Source: Sphagnum compactum (taxonomy: Eukaryota > Bryophyta > Sphagnopsida > Sphagnales). Taken from it: a DNA stretch of 64,000 nt. Shown in pieces: positions 36,812-49,606 of the stretch. Both the position numbers and the translations under genes were made by a program. A model generated the notes under the pieces. The model was not told where the DNA came from. It saw only the letters and a list, made by a program, of their open reading frames with translations, and ran no database searches. Positions within the stretch are counted from its first letter, which is position 1. Every line of letters begins with the position of its first letter. The stretch is taken from the NCBI GenBank assembly GCA_965153455.1, contig OZ234497.1:8308001-8372000 (forward strand). The letters are read 5' to 3'.

Positions 36812-38668
36812 TTACTTTCGCTGAGCTTCATGCAGAAACTCCTGTGCTTGTGGGTTGGAGGCATTGTCAAGGTCCTCAATCTTTAAAACCTCGACAAGCT
36901 TCCCTGCAACAACAACACACACCAAATCCACCAAGCGTTTCACCTGTTCTATGCTGTGTGAGACCATGATCACTGTCAAGCCCCGTGTCTTCTTCAGCTG
37001 GAGCACCGTATCCTCTATGTGGTGAGTTGAGATTGGGTCTAGTGCACTTGTTGGCTCATCAAGAAGAAGAACCTGTTGGAGTGCATGGAGGTCAGCATCT
37101 ACCAAAGTTTGAAAAAACTTCTTGGCAGGAATGAAAAGGCCCCTATTCAAGTGCCAAACAATTGAACAACACAAAAGCATAAGCACAAAAACTCACCTCA
37201 GGCTCATTAGCAAGAGTGCGGGCCAAAGCAACTCGTTGAGCTTGTCCCACAGAAAGACCTATGATTGACTTGTTTGCAAATGAGGCATCCAAATCTGCCA
37301 GACGAAGCAACCCAGTAACTGCAGCTTCTGACAATGTCTTCCCTTGAAGGGTTGGCCCATAGCGCACATTATCCCCCACAGTTCCTGTTAAAGAAGCAAC
37401 GAAAAACCTCACATTTGCACCAAATTGCTTTACATTCTTCAACTGGAACCACCAGCTTTTGTTACATTTGACAATCTTCCTTCTCTTTCTCCATTTCTCT
37501 CTTGAGAAATCATAATTACCAAGAATGCAGGGCCACATTCCTCTTTTGATCAGGCATTTGGTCATTGGGGGCAGCACTCATCTAAAACCAACAACCATGA
37601 ACAGAGGAAACCCTATCATAAAGAAAAGAGAAACCCAGACCACAAAACAGCACTAATGAATGGTGCATGAAGGACAGGGAAAAAGAAATGCACAGAAATG
37701 GGAGAATTAGTTCAAAGGAACTAGACAGAAGAAGCACATAATTCACCATACCATATGTTGTAAGGCTTGTTCAGAATTGAGTGTTGTGAATTTCTTGGTC
37801 AAGCTTTGCAGCAAAATTCTGGTCATGGAGAATGATGGAAAACTTACCTTCAAAGAGAATCGGAGTTTGAAACAACATCCCAATACGTCGCCTGGTGGTC
37901 TGCACGTTCATCTTGGTGACATCCTCCCCATCCAGAAACACAGAGTTTGCTGGAGGTTCCCATAGTCTGTTGAGACATCGCAACAGCGTGGATTTGCCAC
38001 TGCCACTGGGGCCTATAATGCCCACAACTTGCCCTGCTTGCACATCCAATGAAACACCTGACAGCAAAGGAACTCCCGTATCTGAAAACCTCTCCAAGTT
38101 CACTATGCTTACTTTAGCTCCTGATCGCCGCTGCAGTGATCTTCTCAAGTACACCTCGACTGGAATAGAGAGCAGATGCTCTCTTACCTCCCCATCCTCA
38201 CCTGACCCTTTCCCCACCAACAGATTAAAATCCCCCTAATTCAGATCCCAACTCCTCAGGGGGGGGAAACAAAAAGCAACAAAAGTTCATACGTTGTGAA
38301 CACTTCTGTGCAAGCAGGATCCAAGAAAAGAACCCCTAAAACTGCTGATCTTCACCACTCTACCGAGCAATACATCTCTTCCAGACCCTTCCCAAAAGGC
38401 ACACAACACACAGAAACCCAAACAAGCTTCACACGCAGCAAGCCTGAGTGGAAAAAGAAATGACCCAAATCAACCCACGAGCATAGCTCACAACAAAACA
38501 GATCTCATCTGCAGCACCCAATACCGCATTTTTCATCAAGAACCGGCAAAAATATCAGATCAAAACAGAGAACAGGGGAACAAAACAAGGAAGCAAAAAA
38601 AAAAACAACAACAACAACTCGAAAAAAGAAGAAGTCGCAACCGACTTACCGTTAGTGGATGGTGCCAT
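36812..38668 (-). CDS. STAR1: STAR1-like bacterial-type ABC transporter ATP-binding subunit
   Basis: Four coding exons give about 273 residues: 38668-38650, 38201-37848, 37384-37197 and 37072-36812. It is a single nucleotide-binding domain without membrane segments. Walker A is GPSGSGKST (about 70-78), the Q-loop is LFQTPILFEG, the signature is LSVGQAQRVALARTL, Walker B is VLLLDEPTSALDP and the H-loop is MVSHSIEQV. This matches plant STAR1 (ABCI17), which pairs with the membrane subunit STAR2/ALS3 and is known for aluminium tolerance. The large 5' frame has no in-frame ATG before a TAG at 38236-38238. I therefore place the start in a 19-nt first exon reading MAPSTN, which ends at a strong donor (GGTAAGT). 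The exon-2 acceptor may be 38201 (TCAG) or 38207 (AAAG); both keep phase and change length by two residues. STAR2 is not in the window. Family identity is secure, and the first exon is an inference. Confidence 0.88.
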
Positions 38669-39246
38669 GGAAGTATACCAGCTATGCTACTGCTGATCTT
38701 CCTTAAAAGAAGAAGAGCTCTCCACTCCGGTAGTAATGATTTGGAAGAAAGAAAACAAAACCCAACACACACAGAGTTTTTGCCAACTGTATGAGACTTG
38801 ACAACATACAAAATTCGTTCTTCCGTCCAGGGATGAGGGAGGGAGGGAGGGAGGAAGGGAGGGAGGGAGTCACAGGTAATACCTAGAAGTAAGTAATTGA
38901 ATTCTTCTTCTTCTTCTTCTTCTTCGCTTTGTTTGTGCTTGGGCTATATTTGAACCACACAGCAATTGCGAGGTGGTGGTGTAAGGAGGTATCATCTGAG
39001 GAAGGGGACTCTCCCTCCGTCCCTCCGTCCCTCCTACCTTCCTTCCTTTCTGGTGATTTGCGGAACGACAAACCACGCAGACGCAACCGTGGACCCCGAT
39101 TGCAACCGGCCGCGATCTTTTTGTTTTGCGCTTCCGCTTCGCTCGTCCGTCGCCACGCCACTCCTCCTCCTTGATCTCCGTGCCCCTTCATCCACAACGC
39201 CGGCCAACAAATTGGGCCCGGGGGGCGGGGCGTAGGGCTGGGGTTA
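38669..39246 (-). promoter_or_regulatory. 5' leader and promoter region of the STAR1-like gene
   Basis: Upstream of the inferred start codon are a purine-rich (GAGG)n tract at about 38828-38871 (CCTC on the gene strand), a (CTT)n run at about 38905-38925, and (TCCC)n-like text at about 39008-39050. Part of 39060-39240 is unusually GC- and CpG-rich for the window. No TATA box was placed. No divergent gene was recognised on the plus strand. Confidence 0.4.
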
Positions 39247-39480
39247 GCTAACAGACCTAAACCCTAACCCTAACCCTAAAATTAGAAGGTCTACTGGGAC
39301 AGGTAACAGACCTAAACCCTAACCCTAAATTAGTTTTAAGGTCTACCGGGATAGGTAACAGACCTAAACCCTAACCCTAAAATTACACGTAAGGTCCGGG
39401 ATTTGTAACAGCCCTAAACGTGAACCCCAAGACTAGATTTAAGGTCTGCTGGGAGTGGGTAGGTAACAGACCTTATTAAC
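39247..39480. repeat. about 52-bp tandem repeat, each unit with a telobox
   Basis: Units begin at about 39247, 39303, 39355 and 39406, with a partial fifth unit at 39463. The first three read taacagacctaaaccctaac, a second ccctaa, then aaggtctac(c/t)ggga and taggtaacag. The fourth is degenerate (gccctaaacgtgaaccccaa). Each of the first three contains AAACCCTAACCCTAA, two or more telomere units and the classic telobox AAACCCTAA. The array lies about 580-810 bp upstream of the inferred STAR1-like start. Confidence 0.88.
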
Positions 39481-40379
39481 CTTAAACCTAAAACTTAACC
39501 AGGGGGAGAAGAAAAGAACTCATAAATTAACCAGGAGGGGTTATGTGCCTGGTGGCTCTGTCCTTTTTGAAACATTCAATAACATGGTTTACACATATTG
39601 TAGGTTGTATAAGGATTGGCCAGTTCTTAGTTTTTACTAAAATAAATAAATAAATAAATTCTCGTCTAGGTTTAGGGTTTTTTGTTTTTTTTTTTTCGGG
39701 TAAATAAATTGAAAGATCCTTAGGTTTTGAGTTTAATGAATAATTTTATAAAAATTAAAACCCACAGATTCCCAAAACTAGATCAAATTCTTTTTAACCA
39801 AGAGTTCCAAGTTTAATAATTCCAACCTTATATATATATATATATATAGAAAGCCTACAATTTCTTTTGAGTCTAAGCCAAAAATCCACCCCCGAAAAAA
39901 GAATAACGACCCTACTTCCTTGTTAGATTCAGAGAAAATTAATTCTAAATTTTAAAAATTAGAATTCTTAGAAATTTCATGAGAATTTTGATGAATTGTA
40001 TAAAAGTTTGTAATTATCCATATTGATGAATATTCTAAAATTTTCAAATTGGAGCAATGAAAATGTGAAACTTGGTGCATATTGACTAGTGTGAGCTATG
40101 GCTCACATTTCATAAAGGGAGAAAATATTTTTTTGTGACTTCAAAAGTAAAGATGCAAAATTTTATTCAAATTTAGGATTTTAGTTTTGCTTTGAATGGT
40201 AATCTAAAGATATCTTATGGAATAATTGTAATGATGGAAAAGCAATGGACAAGAAACATATATATAAAATCGTAGTAAAAACATTTTGAGAATCCTATGT
40301 ATGTGGGACTTCGGTTTTGGCAAAACTCAAATGTTGCTTCTCGTATCTTGATAAGCAAATCTTTTAATTAAGGGGTTGT
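39481..40379. other. gene-free AT-rich intergenic DNA
   Basis: This segment carries an (AAAT)n run at about 39640-39657, a (TA)n run at 39832-39848, and no recognisable exon, repeat family or RNA gene. Confidence 0.6.
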
Positions 40380-41580
40380 TATGACCAAGGTGCGAGATCA
40401 GGAAAGGAGTCATGTCAAGTAGCTTAGATCAAGAGTAGACTTGACTTGAGTTCCTCATGAGGGGAAGAATAGAAAAGTTCCTTTCAAATGAGGGGCTTCG
40501 TCAAATTAGGTTAGTTTAATCCTCTTTTGACGAAGCATTGGAAGAGGGTTTTTCAAGAGACCTTGGACTTGTCAAGAAAGTGTTGAAAACTTGGGGACGC
40601 CTAAGTTAGCTTGAGACAAGGTCTAAGCCGCAAAAGTCGGCAAAGATGGCCAAGGATCCAAAAGAAAGCAATTGCAATTATGAGAGAAAATTCTAAGTGG
40701 CAATGAGGACATTGACCTTTTCTTCTAGTGGGGGAGAGTGTTGCAACCCCACTTTGAGGCAAGTGTGAAGATGAAACTCACACTCCCAAAAGTGGGAACT
40801 TGGAGTCCTCCAAGACTCCTAAAAACTCAGAGCTAGATCGCAAGGGTCAAAACACCTCGCATTGAGGTGTTCTTTATACCGTTGAAAAGGTCTTGAAGTA
40901 TAAATGTCGAAAATGGCCTCGCATGAGCCATTCAGACATCTACAGCACAAGTTATGGTCGAAAGAAGGGCCGGGAGTCAAACTGGCAGTTTGACTCCTGA
41001 CCACTAAAAGTCAGGAATCGACCCGATCCCAGTGTGTGCAGGTGGATTGCAACACACCTTTGGAAAGCTCTTGAAGAGAGCTACAAGATTGCTTTAGACC
41101 TCATCTCAATCGGAGGTCTGAGTTGAAAGTTATGAGCTTTCAAAGTCCCAGGAGTCCAAACCGGGACAATTTCGAGACTCCTCCTTGGGAGTCCCGGGAC
41201 AAAAAGCCATCCGGATGTGGGTGCCGTGGGCGAACGCAGAGAATACTATATGGGGGAAGGTGGTGACTTCCCTCGAGTCCGGGCCGTGGTGAGTCTTATG
41301 AGTCCAGAGTTGCCCATGGCTTGTCCTAACACCAAGGGTGCTCCAGAAAGTGAACTAACCAACTTGTTGGTTGGTTTTGATGTAGGTTCGAGTAAGTAAG
41401 TAAGTTTGTCACTCTTCCTAGTCGCATCTCGAAGCTTAAGCACGCCCCTCTACCCCTTTTAGTGCTGAAGGCTGAGAGCGTGCCCCGAGTCCCTCACTTT
41501 TCCGCAACTTGAATAAGTTAGCCCCATCTTGGGACTAACTAGGGACTTGGGAGCGCGTCATAAAACCATTAACTTCTCAA
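40380..41580 (+). mobile_element. 3' end of an LTR retrotransposon (polypurine tract plus LTR)
   Basis: At 40728-40739 the text agtgggggagag forms a polypurine tract. It is followed at once by TGTTGCAACCCC, a typical LTR start (TG...). About 800 bp follow with features common in plant LTRs, including repeated gggagtcccgggac-like and gactcc words. The 360 bp before the tract look like post-integrase internal sequence. I found no primer-binding site or second LTR in the window, and I cannot fix the 3' LTR end, so it is partial or a truncated copy. The Ty3/Gypsy assignment is only a guess. Confidence 0.45.
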
Positions 41581-41627
41581 GTGTCGAAATGATTTTATAA
41601 CTTATAATTAATCAATTTTGACACTTG
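41578..41627. repeat. perfect-like hairpin palindrome at the LTR edge
   Basis: CAAGTGTCGAAATGATT at 41578-41594 pairs with AATCAATTTTGACACTTG at 41610-41627 over about 16 of 18 positions, with an AT-rich loop of about 15 bases. It lies where I expect the LTR to end. It may be part of the LTR or of another small element. Confidence 0.7.
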
Positions 41628-44600
41628 CTTGCTCAAAGTGACCATCCCATACAATAGTATAGTTTCAATCACCTTCTCGGAGCAACTCCACCCATAATTG
41701 GGGTTTGGCCCTCCAACAATATTTCTCCCATCCAAAACTACTTGATTATCGATTACAAGCCTCATCCATAAACTTGAATCTAAGACAATAAAAAGGTTAA
41801 AACCTATTAATGATAACTACTTCGACCAATCGAGAATAGACATTAGATTGTGTCACGTTGTGGTTTTGCCAACCTCGACATGTTGAACAAAAATGCCAAA
41901 CCACAAACATTTGACCCCATTAGGGCAAATTTGTATAAATCTTCATCCAAAATGTGTTATGCAATGTGTTGGTGGAGATGTTCTTCTGTAGAAGTGTGTT
42001 TGCTTGACTTCAATAAAAAAACATTTTCAATTTGTAAAAGCATGGACTCCTTGGCATAGTTTAGGAGGGAGTGTTTTAAATTCCCCTCCCAAATGAAGGC
42101 AATTTTTTAGGTTATCCATTGTAATGTGTCAAATTTCATTATTTTGTATAATTGCATTCAATTCTACCTCACATGGGCCCTTATTTTATAAATCTTGTGG
42201 CATTGGGCTTCACCCTACACTACGTCATGAGGTGGATTTTAAATCCATTGGTTTCATATCAAAATTTTGGGAGAAGTTAATCTCTTAAATTGCCTCGAAT
42301 GTTAATTTGGAGGTACACATAAAATATCCATGAATTATTTAACACCAAATTTATGCATGGTACATAGGCAATTATCATGATTAAACATATGTGTGGCTTG
42401 AATGGTTATGCCATATCAATCATGTTGAGCATGACAAATGATCTTTTTGAATTTTTTCTTTTCATGCCAGATACACAAAATGAAATGTTCATGTCATGTC
42501 ATGAAATTAAGCCATGACCATGTTCAAGCACCAATTATCTTAACATATAATATAAATGTCAATGGAAATATATTCCTTGTGTGCAAGATTGAAGAAGACC
42601 TTACTTGGGAGATATATTCCTTACATGCAAAATTTAAGAACACCTTACTTGCATAAGTACTTGTGCAAGCACAACAAATTTAACCCAATTTTGCATGTCT
42701 AAAGAACAACTTGTACTTTACTTCTACCTAGGCTAATTTAGCCTACTAGGCTCACATAATCTATCTATTCCAGCTTAGCTTAATAGGGTTGCCTAACCTA
42801 GCCTCCTAGTCCTCCCTAGCCTTAACCTAATCTACCTACTAGGTAATAATATCCTTTTTAACCTACCGACTAGCCAATAAATGAAATTGGACACTTTGGG
42901 TTGTAATAGCAAAGATGGCACATCTCATGTAGACATTTATGAATATTTGCAAATATTATTACAAAAGCAATTTGGTTGTCGACCATGAATGGATGCCACC
43001 AATAATGGTTGACACATGCTCACCTTTTATCAATATTTTCATCTAAACGTGTGATAATCAAAAATAATAATCACATATACAATTAAAATTTGGATTCATC
43101 GTAATGTAATTGCATATATGCCATTACAAACATTTGTAATGATGGTGACACATATGACTACTACAAATGTAGTTACAAAATGAGTTTATTTGGACACTAG
43201 TCGCACATTAATCAGAAACATAAGGTCAGAATGGACAAGATTTCTCCATGCATCATTTTTTTTTGTGTACATGATCTTTGAAGATCATGACCAAATCTAA
43301 AACCTTTTTAGAATTGAAAGGTTACTTTTATGTAAATTGTGATTCAATCATTCAAATTTCATTAAATCCTTATATCATCTTTGAATTATTTGTTAAAGAC
43401 AATTTGGGGCCATACTTTAACGCATTCAATTATGTTTTCATACAAGGGCGTCACAATGGAATAACTAATGAAGGTAACCAAGTCATTCAACTTTTTAACT
43501 TTCTATGGGCAATGTGAGAATTTTTTAGGAAGAATATTTGTAATTGCAAAAAAGAAAAGGAAAAATTGAATAGAAGACCAAGACTAAAGGTAATGTAAAC
43601 ACTATAAATATGAAAAGGATTTTTAAAAATGGCAACAATGCCTTTGGTAAAGGAGAAAAAAATGAAAATCCCAATTTTTTTGCAATAATTTGAAATTTAC
43701 TCTACTTTTGAAATCATTGGAGACTAAACCCATGAACAACGGCTTCCAAATTTGTTAAAGGAAACAACATGGACATGGTTTCAAGGATTGTTCATAGACC
43801 AAAAAGGACATGGGAGGCCTTTGTATTATGACCTTGGCTTTCGGTTAATGACCATGGTTGAAGTAGTCCACTGGAAATGGGATGGGAATGAAGCCAAAAC
43901 ATGTCATGGTTCAAACACTCCCAAGATGAATGGGGCATGAAATTTTTATAACATTTTTAGTTAATTTTTAAAAATCAATTTGGAGATTTCTTGAAAAAAT
44001 TGGTGTTGAAATAAAATTTGACATCAAGTTTAATTTCATGCACACTGAACACAACTCAAACTAAAACTCATTTCTAGTATCAATATAGTCCAATTATTGC
44101 ACAATGCTAAAAATAAAATATTTTAAATTAATTTTTATAAAAAATATTTAACTTTAATAAATTTCTTAAACAATAGTGCTTTGGTATTCCCTTTTTTAAA
44201 ATTATTTTTATAATTAAAAATATGGAATTATTTCTTTAAACATTAACCATGTCTAGGTTCAAGTTTTGAAATTTTAACAAGAAGTAAATTCATTATGAGA
44301 AAATTATGTTTGTGAAGACCTCATTACCCTATAACTATGTAGTTTATGTGCAATTATGTTGCAATTTATGTGTGCCTATGCAACCTATGTGCAACTATGT
44401 TCCATTTTTTTTACTAAAATACAATGGATAAATGTCATGTCAAAAATTCATAAAATCTTATTATAATCACATATTGATCATTATATAATGTATGCACTTA
44501 TGGTGAAAATATGTGTCATATACAATTCTAGTCAACATATTTTGACTTTTTTAAAAAGTTGCACATTAGTTGTTAGGTTTAACTATCTTGCAAGTGCAAT

Positions 44601-44728
44601 TGTTTGATAACTATCTTACAATTGAAGTATGAACTTAGGCAATACAGTCCTACCACTGTGATGCATTTAAATGCCACATTGTCCTTAAATGATTATAAGC
44701 TTCATTGATGACCTTTATTGGTCATTAT

Positions 44729-45170
44729 GAACAAATGATTATTGTGAACAACTATAATGCAACTAAATTACAAATTAGAATTTGAAATTTGAAAAGTTAA
44801 AATTTGGGCAAGATATACAAAACTAAGCAACATGTCACAATGAGTTACTAGATTTCTCATGTTTCTCATGAACAACTATTGTGCAACTAAATTATAACTT
44901 GAAATTTGAAATTTGAGACGTTAAGGTTTAGGCGAGATATATGAAAGCAAACGACACATGACAATAAGTCAATAGGTTTCTCCTTTCCATCAATGGCCCT
45001 GATTAGTCATTGTGAACAAATGATCATTGTGAAAACTATAATGCAACTACATTGCAACTTGAAATTTGAAATTTGAAATCTGAGAAGGTAAAGTTTGGGT
45101 GGAATAATATGCAAAAACAAACAACATGTGGCAATAAGTCAATAGATTTACCCCTTTGCATCAACAAACC
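44729..45170. repeat. about 130-180-bp imperfect tandem repeat, three copies
   Basis: Three blocks share atgcaactaaattacaa-like text, aacttgaaatttgaaatttg, then gttaagtttgggcaagatat, then acaacatgtcacaataagtc and aatagatttctc. Units are about 44729-44860, 44861-44987 and 44988-45170. The third carries an extra upstream cattgtgaacaaatgat also seen in the first. Confidence 0.8.
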
Positions 45171-45816
45171 TCATGTGCATATGGCTGATTTCAAAAAATT
45201 CAAGATTAATTATAAAGGAGAGGGTCCTTCTTCTTCAAAGATTTTGTTTACTTTTGTTTTCATTTTTTGATGATACAATTGTGATATTATATGTTACATT
45301 GTTTTGTTCAATTCCCTTTTTTTTGTTTTCAATCTAAAACTAAAGATGGAAGACAATGTTACAAATCTTATTGTTCATTAAAAAACATGGAGACTTGAAG
45401 GTCCATGAATGTTATTTTGTTTGATTATACGTTGGAAAAAAAATGTGACAACAACATCCATTTTGTTTCAACACACTTGTTTTGCAAACCATATTTTGTA
45501 AAAAATATATTTTAAAAGAAAATGCATGTGATTTGATATAATGTTTCTAGGTTTTGATTATTATATGTCGCTAAACATTTTGTTATTTTTTTTCTAGTAA
45601 AACAAATCAAAACATGCAAGAAAATGAATAATAAAACAACTTAGTGAAGCAAGACATCAAATGTGATGAAATCTGACCTCCATACTTTAATTGTTTCATG
45701 CATCTTTGATCTTGTTTTGCATTCCCCATTGTGCAAGAGTATGCATTGGAATTTAAATTTTGTTTCAAGTCATAATTTGATGTGTTATGTTGCATTTTAT
45801 GTATGTTGCTTATTAG

Positions 45817-46320
45817 TGCAAAGATAATGGGATTGTAGTTGTAAAAATAGTTGTATTTAAATTGATAATATGGACATCTAGATTTTTTTGTAAATTAGAA
45901 AAGTATTTACATGTTATTGGATTCAATTCACATGTGATATCATATCGTAGTATGGAAATTTTCAAAGTGGACAAAGTGATTGAAGGAAAATGTGGCAAGA
46001 GATCAAATTACATGGTGAAACCTAACTTCAATGCTTTCAGTATTTGATGCATCTTCTTTTGAAAACCATCGTTGTGTAGATTGGAGTTTAGATTGTATAT
46101 AATTACAAAGAGTATCATTTGAGAATTATACTTTAATGATGTATTAGTTATGAAAATTCATATATGTTGCAATTGATAATGGAATTAATCGCATTGTAGT
46201 CACAAAATAGTTTAAGTTGAGTTGACAATATGGACATGTAGCATTATTTATTTGTCATTGACATCATTTCACATGTGAGATTGAATATTAAGTTAATGTA
46301 GTTTCAGGAGTAGACAAGAT
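45817..46320. repeat. diverged direct repeat, about 350 bp apart
   Basis: The segment at 45825-45960 (gggattgtagttgtaaaaat, then gataatatggacatctag, then ttcacatgtgatat) recurs at 46180-46310 (cgcattgtagtcacaaaa, then gacaatatggacatgtag, then ttcacatgtgagat). Order and spacing are kept. Identity by eye is about 75%. Confidence 0.7.
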
Positions 46321-49300
46321 TGAATGAAATAATTATGGGTTGTTCCATGGCAACAAAATAGGGGAAGGCATCTCACAAAATGGAGATACAATTTTATAAT
46401 TTTAAATGACAATATTTGGTTATTGATTATTGACCATTTATATGGGAATATGAAGACCTTTGCTATAAGTAATTATATATAATATTATAGATTCATAGTT
46501 AAAATATATTTCAATAGGAATGAACGTCATTCAAAATGTTTTTGTAATGTATTTCCAATCTTTAATGTCAATGTATACAATTTCAAGTCAATTTCAAGTC
46601 AATTTCATGTTGTTTATGAATATTGATGGAATGTTATTCTACATTATGTAATACAATTTCGAGATTTATAATGTGTGTGAAAGATCTAGTTGACATGCTG
46701 ATGAAGAATGGTGACATGGGATCACAATACCTACATAGTTAGTAATGAATATCATTTTAATTTTGCATAAATTGCAATATGCAAATAATATCACCATTAC
46801 CAATTTCATAATAAGTTGCAAAATAGTACCATTATGCAACCATTAGTTGTTAAAAAGTTTCAAAATTTGTTCCAAATTAGTAAATTCAGTTGCAAATAAA
46901 TATTTAATTAGTTACATAATGATCCATTTCCCATCACTAATAGTTGTTTGCAATTAGTAGATTAGAAATGTAAAAAAGTTACAATCTAGTTGCTAGAAAA
47001 CATGGAAATGAAGTTAGGTAATGGTACTCAAATAGTTGTATGGTAATTTAGAAATTAGTTACAATAAACATCAATATACTTTGCTCATTAATGGATAAAT
47101 GAAATGCCATGTTGGATTTCCATTCATTTGAAGTTTATTTGTGCAAGAAACCTATGTGGACAATCTAGTTGTAACAAGTTACAACTAGTTGCATGGAGTT
47201 ACATGTATTTGCAATAATATACAATTCCAAATACAAGCACAATGTGTCCACTGCAATTAATGCAACTTGTCCGATGCAATTCAAGGTGTAGAAATACAGG
47301 GAGTTGTAAATGACTTTTGCAACTATAAAATCCAATTGCAAAGCAAGTTGCAAACCCTTTTTTCATAGTGGTTGCAAAATTTAGTTAGATGCATTCAAAG
47401 TTTTAGGAACCATTTAAGGGGATGGACACTTCTTCAAATTACAATTATGTATTCTTGAAAAAATCACAAGGGAATTACAACTTTAATTTGGATTGTAAAT
47501 GTTTTTGGAAATAGGTTCCATTACTTGCAAAGTTTCAATGTCAAAAATTTGATGCAAATTGAAGATGTTCCAAAAGTGATATTTAACATTTAAAATTTTA
47601 GAGTTAATAGTTGTTTTTTTCAAACAACATGTTTCCTTATAGAATGTGCATCATTCCTTTTCAAGAATGAAGAGGATCCTAATAACAATAATTGAAAGAA
47701 CAAAAGGAATTGAAATTGGTGAACTTCATTTTTACAACGTGGTTCAGCACCTTTGGTTCAAACACGTTTTTAACCATAGAAATCATCAATTTTGAAGATG
47801 TGTTTTTAGGAAAATGTATTTAGTTTTAGTTGATAAAGCACATCAACACATAATAGATATAATGATCAAAATGTAGTAATTTAAAAAATAAACCTACCAC
47901 AAAGTTATAGATTGGGTGTGAAAAATGCAATTTTGAAATAATTGACCAACACATGAATGCCACAATGTCATATGCAATGCTTGGAAAAAATATTTTTAAC
48001 TTGGTGCCTTAGCTTCTAACATTATGAATGCACGACTCCAATTTTTGTTCAATTCAATAAGAGATTATCGTGCTTACAACTCTTAGCCAACTAGAAGAAC
48101 TTTAAATATTAAGGTCCAACCATGTTAATAGGAGCCAACCTTGCCCCCCTTAGGTGATTGTTTAATGTGAAATATTGTTAAAATATTCTGAATTTTTTTA
48201 AATTCAAAAATATTTCATTTGAGGAAATATTATCATGTTAAGGTTTATATTGATTTTTTGGGGAGAATATATTATTTAAAAACTTCAAATAATTTATAAC
48301 TTGTTTAAAATGAATTTAAAATGAAAAAGGGTTTTTTTATTTGTTATATTGATTTCAAATTTATTCACACATGATATATTGTGAATGTTGTTATATAAGT
48401 ATATCAAAAAAATTGAACACCAAATTAAATTATGACTTTAAAATATGAAATATTAAACAATGGTTACAATTGTTTTGGTATGCAATAACATGGTTGGACC
48501 CACTAATCCACTATGTAATTACATAAGTATCCACCTCACATCCAACAAATAATTATTAAATTGGACATATGCAAATTAAAAGAAAACAAGGTAAAAACGT
48601 GATAAATTAAAATAAACCTCTCTCTCTCTCTATATATATATTTTTTCATTTTTAGTATCAATCATACATATGAAAACAATAAAATGCTATCAAAATGGAT
48701 GGAAGTATAATGGAATACCCTTCATGCCCTATATTACATTTATAAAAATTTACTTCTAAAAACTAAAAGTGAATAAAGATACAATGTGAAATATTAAATT
48801 TAGGGTTATAATATGTTCTTCGCAAGAAAAAAATGATATGTAATATAATGATATGCTACTCTTTGAGTTGTTTAAATTAATAATTATCAAGGTTGCCTAT
48901 CCTATGGACTTTTAAGAAGTCTTTGCAAATCTAAATGTGCTAATTAGAAAATAAGTTTCTAGTGAGCTTGGAAGGTTTGATGAATTTTAGTTTGGTTCAA
49001 ATAATTATAGAAAACACCAATGTCATGATGGGGAACAATGAATTAATGGTAGGGAATGAAGGACATCAATGGACAATAGGCTAATGGTGGGGACAATGGA
49101 TTGATGATTTAGACTAATGGGCTAATGGCAGGGAATGACAAGTTATGGTTGGGGACGATAAGAATGATGGGCTATTGATAGGGATGATGAGGAATGTAGA
49201 ACTCACAATGAGTTAATGACAAATTAACCAATGGAAAACAATAAGGGATGATCATTATAAGAAACTTACCAAAATGCAACCACATTGTTTGTAAGTACAT

Positions 49301-49526
49301 GCAAATATATGTTTCTTGCAATTAACATGGGTCATTTTTGCAACTATTTACCAATTATGGTCATTCCTATGAATATGTTGTGACTATTTTTTCCTTCATC
49401 CAAAAATGTTCCTATATACCATAGTACCTTTACCATTTTGGCATAAATTAAAGTAATTTTTGTTTTGCTGAACTTTTGAAAAATTATTCATTATTGTGCC
49501 AAAATTTTAATAAATTTAAAAGTTCA

Positions 49527-49606
49527 ACTATCAGGATTTGAACCATAGACCTTCCATGATAGTGACTTAAAATTGAAGCAGTTTAAACACACTAGACTAC
49601 TCCATA
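49527..49606 (-). pseudogene. tRNA-like sequence (decayed tRNA or SINE head)
   Basis: On the minus strand there is a perfect B-box-like GGTTCAAATCC (49544-49534), preceded about 50 nt upstream by an A-box-like TGGAGTAGTCTAGTGTG. The spacing fits a tRNA. The acceptor stem does not pair well and the anticodon arm is not intact, so it is at best a decayed tRNA or the head of a tRNA-derived SINE. Confidence 0.3.

Noticed and set aside
38925-39235. Frames of 81-104 codons on both strands near 39 kb
   Set aside because: They are made by purine/pyrimidine repeats in the STAR1-like promoter region and have no domain features.
40725-40735. cttctagtg read as a CACTA right terminus
   Set aside because: The adjoining polypurine tract followed by TG fits an LTR boundary better, and no paired CACTA end is near.
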